Assembly: GCA_016124895.1 (NCBI GenBank)
Contig: WGMU01000093.1
Coordinates: 1-64,000 of the forward strand
DNA from: a bacterium
GTDB taxonomy: Bacteria > Planctomycetota > Planctomycetia > Planctomycetales > Planctomycetaceae
Reading direction: 5' to 3'
DNA length: 64,000 bases
This document shows positions 1 through 7,149 of this stretch, one piece after another (position 1 is the stretch's first letter; each line of letters starts with the position of its first letter). The position numbers were made by a program, and so were the translations under genes. Under the pieces are notes generated by a model. The model saw nothing but the letters and a program-made list of their open reading frames with translations, was not told the origin of the DNA and did not search any database.

Positions 1-1360
1 CGACCATGCTGATCAGCTTCGCCACAGTCGAAAGGGGTGCCCGTTCCTGCAGTAAGCGCGTCGCCGTGCAGCGGATGAAGTCGTTCGGTGCACCAAGTAG
101 TTCGATCAGCTCGTCGTCTGACATTTTCGCGAGATCAAACCCTTTCTCAACGCGCGGCGACTGTTTGTAGCGGACTCGGTACAGGCGACCTTTGGCTCGT
201 TCGATGCCCTCGGGGTCGGCGTTCGCGTCCTGGTAGCAGTGGTAGCGGTCGTACCAGTCCAGGATGTAGAGGCAGCCGTCGGGGCCGGTTTTCTGGACGA
301 CGGGCATGAACCATGCGTCGTTGGCCGTCAGGAAGTCGGGCTCGGGCAGGCCCTTGTAAGTCGAGCCGTTTTTCTCCAGCCGGTCGCTGTTGATGCAGCC
401 GCCGTGGATGTTGCCCATGTAGAGCTTGCGGCGGTACTGCTCGGGATACGCGTCGCTGTCGAACCAGTGGATGCCGCAGTAGGCCGCCTTCTGGTGCCTG
501 TGCTCGACGATCGATTCGATCTTCCAGGTAAACGGCGGATACGGCCCGCCCTGCCGGTGGTAGTAACCGGTCTCGGTGATGTGCCACAGATGGTCGATCA
601 CGCAGGCACTCAGAAACGCTTCGCCGTCGTCGTTAAACGCAATGCCCCACGGATTGCTGGTGCCTTCCGCGAAGACCTGAAACTCGCGCGTTCGCGGGTG
701 GATGCGGAACATCGCACAGGTCAGCGGCCAGCCGGGATGATCCTTGTCGAAGTTCGGATTGCTTTCGTGATAGCGAACATGGCTGTGATTGAAGACGCCG
801 TTGAGGCCGTACAGCCAGCCGTCCGGCCCCCAGGTCAGCGAGTTCGGCAGCTCGTGCGTGTCCGTCCGGCCAAACCCCGTGACGACAACCTGCGGCTTGC
901 CATCAGCGACACCGTCGCGGTCAGCATCCGGCACAAACAGGATGTCCGGCGAGTTTGCGACCCAGACGCCGCCATGCCCGACGGCCACTCCGCTGGGGAT
1001 GTTGAGACCGTCGAGGAACACGCTGACCTTGTCGACCGCTCCATCAGCGTCCGTGTCTTCGAGCACCTTGACGCGGTCGCGGCCCGGTCCTGGCGAGCGG
1101 CGCGGATACTCGAACGATTCCGTGACCCAGAAGCGGCCGCGCTCATCGATCGCCATCGCGACAGGATTCACGACGTCCGGTTCGGCGGCAACGATCTCGA
1201 CGGAGAAGCCCTCGGGCACCGTCATTTTCTTCACGGCTTCCTGAGCCGACAGCGGCGGCCCCGGTGGCTTGTCGTGACGCCGGGGAATTTCCAGTCGTTG
1301 AGCAGAAGCCGATGTTGCTGCCGTCAGAAGAAGCAGGGCTGCGAGGAAGATCGAGCGCAT
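1..1360 (-). CDS. PVC-type membrane-bound dehydrogenase-like protein (C-terminus cut by window edge)
   Basis: Read on the minus strand from the ATG at 1360, the frame is open for 453 codons to the window edge. A signal peptide (MRSIFLAALLLLTAATSASA) opens the protein. A glucose/sorbosone-dehydrogenase-like beta-propeller follows, with FSVEIVAAEPDVVNPVAMAID, a DTDADG Ca-binding-like loop near residue 100, SLTWGPDGWLYGLNG, NPWGIAFNDDG and GPDGCLYILDWYDRYH. This order is typical of the large secreted or membrane-bound dehydrogenase family of Planctomycetes and Verrucomicrobia, which usually continues into HEAT-like repeats and a CxxCH cytochrome c domain. The last visible stretch (SDDELIELLGAPNDFIRCTA) looks like the start of the helical repeats. 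The haem domain would lie outside the window. Substrate unknown. Confidence 0.9.
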   Translation of the reverse strand, partial: MRSIFLAALLLLTAATSASAQRLEIPRRHDKPPGPPLSAQEAVKKMTVPEGFSVEIVAAEPDVVNPVAMAIDERGRFWVTESFEYPRRSPGPGRDRVKVLEDTDADGAVDKVSVFLDGLNIPSGVAVGHGGVWVANSPDILFVPDADRDGVADGKPQVVVTGFGRTDTHELPNSLTWGPDGWLYGLNGVFNHSHVRYHESNPNFDKDHPGWPLTCAMFRIHPRTREFQVFAEGTSNPWGIAFNDDGEAFLSACVIDHLWHITETGYYHRQGGPYPPFTWKIESIVEHRHQKAAYCGIHWFDSDAYPEQYRRKLYMGNIHGGCINSDRLEKNGSTYKGLPEPDFLTANDAWFMPVVQKTGPDGCLYILDWYDRYHCYQDANADPEGIERAKGRLYRVRYKQSPRVEKGFDLAKMSDDELIELLGAPNDFIRCTATRLLQERAPLSTVAKLISMV

Positions 1361-1945
1361 GGCAGACTCCGCAGGGAATCGATTGCTGAGAACAGGTTCG
1401 AGACCAGATCGTCGCGGCAAGTTCTAGCAATGGCGGGTTTTCAGCAGAAGCAAGTGGTGGATGCGTGCCAATCCTGTGTCAGACTCGCGTGCGTTCCGCA
1501 ACGTGTCGGACAGATCTGGATGGAGCAGCGCTAAGACGCTGAGGCGCGAAGGTTCATTGCGTGGCCACTGACGGTTGGATTGATATTTGTGCAATCATCA
1601 ATCTGAATCGGTGTAAGGCGCAAATCATCTCAACCACAGTTAAACACGGATTCACACAGATGAGTCTGGCGGGTGTTTCCAGAAGCCACACTAATCGTCT
1701 GAGTTTTCCGCGACTGGTTTCCTGCCCGAAAAACAAGTTGTTGTTGTCGCGTAATGCGAAGGCATTGCAGACCTCTGCGTCTTCGCGCTTCAATGACCGC
1801 ATGGCTCAGGTTCAGGACGTCAGTTGTCGTCGACAGCAACCGCGACTCGCTCAGTTTTCTCCGAGTCTGCCCAGCGATTTTCTCCGAGTCTGCCCAGCGA
1901 TACGGTTCCGCTTCGCTGATCAGAGTTCACGTCGGAGAAGCTCCA
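1361..1945. other. Repeat-rich intergenic region, no gene seen
   Basis: About 585 bases with no convincing coding region. It holds two halves of the CGCAAAG-type dispersed repeat: CTAAGACGCTGAGGCGCGAA at 1531-1550, and the opposite orientation ACCTCTGCGTCTTCGCGCTT at 1771-1790. Between them is a stretch resembling the widespread CACAG...AACACGGATTCACACAGAT type of repeat at about 1633-1662. A 23-bp tandem duplication lies at 1855-1900. The promoter of the leftward dehydrogenase gene should lie close to 1361-1450. The accumulation of repeats next to a gene remnant suggests an eroded site. Confidence 0.6.
1855..1900. repeat. 23-bp perfect tandem duplication
   Basis: The unit TTTTCTCCGAGTCTGCCCAG plus CGA occurs at 1855-1877 and again, identical, at 1878-1900. 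It lies just upstream of the oxidoreductase remnant. It looks like a recent slippage event. Confidence 0.9.
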
Positions 1946-2281
1946 ATGCTGCGTTACCACCTGGCTGGTTTGCTGTCGGTCTGCCTGCTCGCTTTTCAAC
2001 TTCAATCGGCCGCGTCTGACAACACGCAATACGACGGTGTCGGCTCCAGAGGGACGTCGGCCGATGCAGCGGCGGCGATTCAGGCGGCTCGGATGGGGAA
2101 GACGACCATCGTTATCGAGCCGGGCCGGCATATCGGTGGCCTGACCAGTGGCGGGCTCGGCTGGACGGATTCGGGGAACAAGGACATCATCAGCGGGAGC
2201 TTCGCGCGAGTTCTTCAGGGCGCCATGAGCGGGCCGAGTTGGTGCGATCTTTCCCGCACCCTGCGAAAGGAGTTCCCATGA
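1946..2281 (+). pseudogene. Remnant of an FAD-dependent oxidoreductase (N-terminus only)
   Basis: The ATG at 1946 has GGAGAAG 8-14 bases upstream and a signal peptide (MLRYHLAGLLSVCLLAF...). The next part matches the dinucleotide-binding start of the secreted FAD-dependent oxidoreductase family common in Planctomycetes: AAAAIQAARMGKTTIVIEPG, then RHIGGLTSGGLGWTDSGNKD. The glycine-rich loop, normally like YDVVVYGGTSAG, reads YDGVGSRGTSADA, so it is damaged. After about residue 80 the similarity stops. The frame ends at 2281, over the start of the next gene. An intact member would be several hundred residues longer. I read it as a gene truncated by deletion, though a short protein could still be made. 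Confidence 0.75.
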
Positions 2282-3321
2282 ACCGAAATGAATTCCTGAG
2301 ACTGTCTGCGGGCGTCATTGCCGGGTTTGGGATGGCGGGTATCGACGGTGGTTGGGCGAGGGCTCGGGAGGCGGGTGGTTCAGGGGACGCGACGCTGGAT
2401 GAGTCCTGGCTGGTGAAGGGGCTCACGGCGATGGTGCAGGCGAATGGGTGGTTCGACGCTCACTGGGGAGCGGCGGTCATCGCGGGGTACTACCTGTGCA
2501 ATGAGAATGAGTTCGACGAGATTACTCGGACCGGGATCAGGCAGCAGCTTGAGACTGTGATCGAGGTGCGGGCGGAGCAGTTCACGCCGCTCCCCGAGGC
2601 GAAGGCGGACGAGCGGCGGATTCCCGAGGTCGCGGCGGCGCTGCGACCGGCTATCGAAGACGGACTGCGTGCTCACGGTCACGCGGTCATTTACGCGTCA
2701 CTCGCAACGAAGGCGCTGCGCGAGGCGCCTCACATGGCGACGCCGAAGATCATCAACGGCCTGTGCGGACTCAGCCGGCAGATCGCCCGACACAAACCTG
2801 AACGACCGCAGAATGTCGACGGGGACGGGGCCTACCCGAGTTCGCAGGCGATGATCGCAGCCACGTTCGACAGCCTCGCCCGGTTCAAGGATCTGGTTGG
2901 CGATCCGACGATCCGGCGGCCGAACTTCACGCACATGGTTACTCACACCGAAGCTCTGCTGAATCTCGACGAACTGGGTTACGCCGCGCTGGCCAGAACC
3001 GGACACCTGGGCCACCGGGCTCACATCGGAGCCCCGGTTCCGGACACCGTTCCTCACCGGAACGCTCAAGCCCAGCGGGCCAGTCTGCAGGACGTAATGA
3101 GCGGCGACTTCTGGAACGACGAGGCTCACCGCGATTCCTGGCGCCGCAAGTGGAGCATCAGCGAGAACCCGAACGGCTACTGGATCGCTGCCGGGCACCT
3201 CTTCAAGGTGCTCTACGCCTACCATCGCCTGATTCGGCACATGGAAGACGCGGAGCAGATCCGCCTCTGCAGCGCCGTCCTGCTCGAACGCTACATCAAC
3301 CCCGCCGTCCAGGGTGGTTAG
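2278..3321 (+). CDS. Hypothetical exported, mostly helical protein
   Basis: 347 residues from the ATG at 2278, chosen because AAAGGAG sits 5 bases upstream. The start overlaps the stop of the oxidoreductase remnant (ATGA). The N-terminus (MNRNEFLRLSAGVIAGFGMA) looks like a signal or Tat-like leader with only one arginine, and export is plausible. The rest is rich in predicted helix with recurring His/Trp/Tyr patterns: NGWFDAHWGAAVIAGYYL near residues 65-85, AHGHAVIYASLATKALR, GHLGHRAHI and NPNGYWIAAGHLFKVLYAYH. I do not recognise the family. The conserved-looking histidines hint at a metal or catalytic site, but that is speculation. Confidence 0.75.
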   Translation: MNRNEFLRLSAGVIAGFGMAGIDGGWARAREAGGSGDATLDESWLVKGLTAMVQANGWFDAHWGAAVIAGYYLCNENEFDEITRTGIRQQLETVIEVRAEQFTPLPEAKADERRIPEVAAALRPAIEDGLRAHGHAVIYASLATKALREAPHMATPKIINGLCGLSRQIARHKPERPQNVDGDGAYPSSQAMIAATFDSLARFKDLVGDPTIRRPNFTHMVTHTEALLNLDELGYAALARTGHLGHRAHIGAPVPDTVPHRNAQAQRASLQDVMSGDFWNDEAHRDSWRRKWSISENPNGYWIAAGHLFKVLYAYHRLIRHMEDAEQIRLCSAVLLERYINPAVQGG

Positions 3322-3366
3322 AGTGCAGGCCGGGTCCAACGCTGCGCCGCTCCGGCATCTGACTGG

Positions 3367-3383
3367 CACTGGCTGAGCCAGTG
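3367..3383. repeat. Short palindromic (REP-like) element
   Basis: CACTGGC-TGA-GCCAGTG, a perfect 7-bp inverted repeat with a 3-base loop, lies just after the stop at 3321. A near copy with one wobble pair (CATTGGC-TCC-GCCAGTG) lies at 40069-40085. There is no T tract, so it is not a classic terminator. Confidence 0.6.
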
Positions 3384-3557
3384 GCGCACGGAAGTTGCCG
3401 GAACATCGTCGCTGCGTTTCTCGGTCCGGGCTGCTGAATTCGCGAAACCAAGCCGTTTGGCGTTCTGGAAAACGCGGCGGCAGGTGCCTATTCTTCGCCA
3501 AAGGGCGGCCCAGATCTCCGGGGTGGCCCCACGAGACAATCGGTGAGAGTCAACCGA

Positions 3558-3738
3558 GCCCCGGAGGGACGTCGGAAGCCATTCAGCTTCCAGTGTCCCT
3601 GCGGGGCTTGCCCTTTTGGGGATGCGGGTTTGCGTCCTGTTCCTCGTAGCGAAACTCGCGCAGAGTTTCGGCAGCAGGTCGGGAACATTTTTTCCCGAAC
3701 CAGCTTCCGGTCGAAAGTCTTTGCGGCTTTCGCTACGG
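3558..3738 (+). promoter_or_regulatory. Hairpin-rich leader region upstream of guaB
   Basis: The 467-base gap between 3321 and guaB contains several nested inverted repeats. First, 3558-3570 pairs with 3595-3607 (GCCCCGGAGGGAC / GTCCCTGCGGGGC, one mismatch), enclosing GGAAGC-CATTCA-GCTTCC at 3574-3591. Second, CGAAACTC-GCGCA-GAGTTTCG is at 3650-3670. Third, TCGGGAA-CATTTT-TTCCCGA is at 3679-3698. A perfect 10-bp pair CGTAGCGAAA (3645-3654) / TTTCGCTACG (3728-3737) can enclose the last two, giving a multi-branched fold ending about 50 bases before the guaB start. It may be a structured 5' leader or a cluster of dispersed intergenic repeats. No known purine riboswitch signature was seen. Confidence 0.5.
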
Positions 3739-3788
3739 CAGGTTCTCTGCCCGTTTTGATTTCAGTATCGCTTTTCGCGAGGTTTCCC

Positions 3789-5276
3789 ATGGAAGACCGC
3801 ATCGTCGTCCGAGGTATCACGTTTGACGATGTCCTGCTCGAACCGGCCTTCAGTGAGGTGCTGCCGTCGGAGTGCGATGTCAGCACTCAACTGACGCGGC
3901 GGATCACGCTGAACGTCCCGGTGCTCAGCAGTCCGATGGACACCGTCACTGAGAGCGAGATGGCGATCGCGCTCGCTCAGGAAGGCGGCATCGGAATCAT
4001 CCATAAGAATCTGTCGATCGAGCAGCAGACGCTGGAAGTCGATCGCGTGAAACGCAGCGAGAACGGCGTCATCGCGGACCCGGTGACGCTGCGGCCGGGG
4101 GCGACCGTCGCTGAAGCGCGGGCGATCATGACGTCTCGAAACATCGGCGGGGTGCCGATCACCGACGCCGACGGCCGGCTGCGGGGCATTCTGACCAGCC
4201 GCGATCTGCGGTTTCAGGAGTCAGAAGACACGCCCATCGAAGAGGTGATGACGAAGGAGAACCTCGTCACGGCGCCTGCCGAGACGGATCTGGTGAGCGC
4301 CCAGAAGATTCTCCTGGAAAATAAAGTGGAGAAACTTTTACTGATTGACGACTTATACCGATTAAGGGGACTGATCACGATCAAGGATATCGACAAGAAC
4401 CTGCGCTTCCCTCGTGCTTCCAAGGACGAGCGGGGACGACTGCGGGTCGGTGCCGCGATCGGAGTCGGTGACCTGGAGCGGGCCGAAAGTCTGCTGTCGG
4501 CGGGCGTTGACGTGTTGACGGTCGATTCGGCACATGGGCACTCGAAGAACGTCATTGAGACAGTTCGGGCCATCAAGGAGAAATGGGACATCGACATTGT
4601 GGCTGGAAACGTCGCCACCGAGCGGGGGGCACGTGATCTGGTCGCAGCCGGAGCGGACGCGGTGAAGGTTGGGATCGGGCCAGGCTCGATCTGCACCACG
4701 CGAATCATCTCGGGTGTCGGAGTTCCTCAACTGACAGCGATTACCAACGCTCTGCGGGGTGTCGGGGACAGCGGTGTCCCGATCATCGCGGACGGCGGAA
4801 TTCGATACAGCGGAGATATCACCAAAGCACTGGCGGCCGGAGCCAACTGCGTCATGCTCGGCGGGTTGCTGGCGGGACTGGAAGAAAGTCCGGGCGAGAT
4901 GATCCTGTACCAGGGGCGGACCTATAAGCGGTACCGCGGGATGGGGTCGCTCGGAGCGATGGTCAAAGGCAGTAGTGACCGGTACCGGCAGGGAATCGTG
5001 GGCTCAGGGAAAGAGGCTGCGAAGAAGCTGGTTCCGGAAGGAGTTGAAGGGCGGGTCGCCTACAAGGGACCGCTCAGTCCATTTCTGTACCAGCTCATCG
5101 GTGGGCTGCGTGCCGGAATGGGGTATCTGGGAGCAAGGACGATTCCCGAGCTGCGGAACGCTCGATTCATTCAGATTTCCGCAGCTTCGGTCAGGGAGAA
5201 CCACCCCCATGACATTTCGATCACGCAGGAAGCACCTAACTACACGGCCGAGCATGCTCGACTCGATGCTCCGTAA
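3789..5276 (+). CDS. guaB: Inosine-5'-monophosphate dehydrogenase
   Basis: 495 residues, the usual IMPDH length, from the ATG at 3789. The same frame is open upstream to 3543, but the family start ([19 protein letters not shown]) fits 3789. IMPDH oxidises IMP to XMP with NAD+, the committed step of GMP synthesis, in the cytoplasm. Visible features are the (beta/alpha)8 barrel interrupted by two CBS domains (about residues 95-205), the catalytic loop [11 protein letters not shown], the phosphate-binding [19 protein letters not shown] and the flap [10 protein letters not shown]. After the usual C-terminal [14 protein letters not shown] there is a short extra tail that overlaps the next gene. 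A long hairpin-rich leader precedes it. Confidence 0.97.
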   Translation: MEDRIVVRGITFDDVLLEPAFSEVLPSECDVSTQLTRRITLNVPVLSSPMDTVTESEMAIALAQEGGIGIIHKNLSIEQQTLEVDRVKRSENGVIADPVTLRPGATVAEARAIMTSRNIGGVPITDADGRLRGILTSRDLRFQESEDTPIEEVMTKENLVTAPAETDLVSAQKILLENKVEKLLLIDDLYRLRGLITIKDIDKNLRFPRASKDERGRLRVGAAIGVGDLERAESLLSAGVDVLTVDSAHGHSKNVIETVRAIKEKWDIDIVAGNVATERGARDLVAAGADAVKVGIGPGSICTTRIISGVGVPQLTAITNALRGVGDSGVPIIADGGIRYSGDITKALAAGANCVMLGGLLAGLEESPGEMILYQGRTYKRYRGMGSLGAMVKGSSDRYRQGIVGSGKEAAKKLVPEGVEGRVAYKGPLSPFLYQLIGGLRAGMGYLGARTIPELRNARFIQISAASVRENHPHDISITQEAPNYTAEHARLDAP

Positions 5277-6081
5277 GGGGTTTGTCGGGACGGCGGCGCT
5301 GGTCATTCTCGTCGGAGCCGCCGGATTCGACAGCGTTCGGGCCGCGGACCCCGGTCACGAATCGTTTCTCTCGAAGCCGCTCCGCTGGCTGAAAGGCCGC
5401 TCGGCTGAGAAACGGTTCGAGGAACTCAATGCGGCCGAACCAGCACGCCCGGCCGGGACGGCTGTCGTCAATCCAACACTCGACGCGACATCGGAATACC
5501 TTCCGGCCGAAGCGTCACAGTTCCAGCACGTCTCCGGCGATTTCGGGCTGCCGGGTGCGGCCACTGCGACGGCTCCGCGAGTCGCTCGCGTCAGCATGCA
5601 GGCTCAGGTGGACAGTCCGCGTGAACTCAAACGCGTGACCAGCATCCTGCCGTACGCGGACTATCAGCCGGAAACCGCGAAGATTGATCAGCAGGTCAGC
5701 CCCGACCTGGTCGCGCCGGAAGAGGTCAGTATTGAGGCTCCCGGCGAACCGCGGCGAATGGGCGAGCCGATCCTCTATCAGTGGCACGCCTCGAACATGT
5801 ACCACTATCCATTGTATTTTGAAGACCCGTCGATCGAACGCTACGGACACACACACGTCAACTATTTCCAGCCGGTCGTGTCCGTGGCCCGCTTTGGTGT
5901 GCAGCTCGTCGGCCTGCCGTATCAGATGACAATCGACCCGGTCTGGAAACGCCGCTATACGCTCGGCTGGTACCGGCCTGGCGAGTGCGCTCCGAAGCAG
6001 TACGGTCAGATTCCGTGGAACACGAAAGCCGCGATCAATCAGGCTGGCGTGACGACCGGTCTGTGGTTCGCGTTCCCGTAG
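5209..6081 (+). CDS. Conserved-looking planctomycete exported protein
   Basis: 290 residues if started at the ATG at 5209, which has GGGAG 10 bases upstream and overlaps the 3' end of guaB by 68 bases in another frame. Starts at 5254 or 5266 would give a tidier signal peptide ([20 protein letters not shown]). The middle is low-complexity, rich in Pro, Ala and Glu. The C-terminal 110 residues look like the conserved core: [58 protein letters not shown] recall similar exported proteins of unknown role in planctomycetes but cannot name a family. It may be translationally coupled to guaB, although a functional link is not evident. A strong terminator follows at 6123. Confidence 0.8.
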   Translation: MTFRSRRKHLTTRPSMLDSMLRKGFVGTAALVILVGAAGFDSVRAADPGHESFLSKPLRWLKGRSAEKRFEELNAAEPARPAGTAVVNPTLDATSEYLPAEASQFQHVSGDFGLPGAATATAPRVARVSMQAQVDSPRELKRVTSILPYADYQPETAKIDQQVSPDLVAPEEVSIEAPGEPRRMGEPILYQWHASNMYHYPLYFEDPSIERYGHTHVNYFQPVVSVARFGVQLVGLPYQMTIDPVWKRRYTLGWYRPGECAPKQYGQIPWNTKAAINQAGVTTGLWFAFP

Positions 6082-6122
6082 TCGACCACGGTCTCGAAAT
6101 CGTAACAACTCGATCTTTACAA

Positions 6123-6168
6123 CAGCCTGATCGCCGTCAACCGGCGGTCAGGCTGTTTTCGTTTTACT
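6123..6168 (+). terminator. Rho-independent terminator
   Basis: CAGCCTGA-T-CGCCG, loop TCAAC, CGGCG-G-TCAGGCTG forms a 14-bp stem (6123-6155, one T-G wobble), followed directly by TTTTCGTTTT. It lies 42 bases after the stop of the preceding gene and would end the guaB transcript unit. Confidence 0.9.
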
Positions 6169-6269
6169 GCGCGTGATTCGTTCGCGGTATCGACACGCCT
6201 TGATTCGCTGGTCGGCGTCCGTAGGATGCCCGTCCGTATGGCTTTCAGTCAGTAACAAATCGGCGAATC

Positions 6270-6677
6270 ATGATTGAGAATTTTTCCGTGACCGAACCCA
6301 TTTCCCAGGCGGCGCTGATCCGGACGGTGATTGACCGGCTGCAGGCGATCATTGAGCAGGCTGAGGCGGAGACTAAGCCGCTGGAAATGGATCCGTTCCG
6401 CTCGCAGTTGTTCGAGCTGTTCGTCATGGCCGACGGAGCCGCGATGCTCGATGACTCGCTCGAGCCGAATCTCACGTCTGACTCGATCGCGAAGATTCTC
6501 GCCGAACGCTGGGAGCTGCGATCGGCGGCGGTCGAGTCGATGCAGCAGGCGTCGCCGCTGGCTCAGGAAAGCCTCTCGCGCATGCGGCTGCTGTGGTCCT
6601 TCCTGCGCATGTGGATGGAGTGGACTTACGCCTGGCAGCGCTGGCGTGAGTTTCACGACGGCGAAGCGACAGCATGA
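6270..6677 (+). CDS. Small hypothetical protein
   Basis: 135 residues, acidic and helical, starting MIENFSVTEPISQAALIRTV. The middle (FRSQLFELFVMADGAAMLDD) and the Trp-rich C-terminus (LLWSFLRMWMEWTYAWQRWR) look conserved-protein-like, but I recognise no domain. There is no signal peptide. The amphipathic Trp-rich tail could be a protein or membrane contact surface. Codon use matches the neighbours. It stands alone after the terminator at 6123. No clear Shine-Dalgarno sequence is visible before the ATG, so the start is provisional. Confidence 0.7.
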   Translation: MIENFSVTEPISQAALIRTVIDRLQAIIEQAEAETKPLEMDPFRSQLFELFVMADGAAMLDDSLEPNLTSDSIAKILAERWELRSAAVESMQQASPLAQESLSRMRLLWSFLRMWMEWTYAWQRWREFHDGEATA

Positions 6678-7149
6678 GGACCGCGGCGAGTCCTGAGACG
6701 CGGGTCGAGAGTCCTGAGACGGACAAACTCTGAACGGCGCGGGCGCCCTGTATGACCGCCCGCGGCCGATCATCTGCCTGCTCGCAGTGAGCTGCTTCCC
6801 ACTGCCGACTTGTCTCTCTGTTTACCGTTTACTGCCGCCTGTTGACGTCCCCTCCCATCCTCAAATCCGGCACAACGTGCAGCATCGACTGTGGCGTTCC
6901 GATCGCATTGCAATGAGTGCAACGGTCGCGGTGGTCTGGGAGTTGAGTAAATGCTTTCCGTTACGGCAAGAAAGTGCGCTGCCGTTTGACCGCTCATTGC
7001 CCTGAGCTATATCGCAGGTGAAATCTGGCGTGCTGCGCGCGTCAGGGATCCGCGTCAGGCGATGGTCGGGCACCTCGCCGCTCATTGGCCGGAACGTTTC
7101 TGGGCAGCAGAGTGGGACTCTGCCGTTCGCCGATCTGGAGTGATCGCTG
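6678..7149. other. Intergenic region, probable promoter of the FHA gene
   Basis: About 470 bases without a convincing gene. A 13-base direct repeat GAGTCCTGAGACG occurs at 6688-6700 and 6709-6721. Nothing else is recognisable. The promoter for the gene at 7150 presumably lies in the second half. Confidence 0.5.

Noticed and set aside
239-1534. A 431-codon plus-strand frame over the left edge
   Set aside because: The minus strand encodes a recognisable dehydrogenase-like protein with a signal peptide. The plus-strand frame is its antisense.
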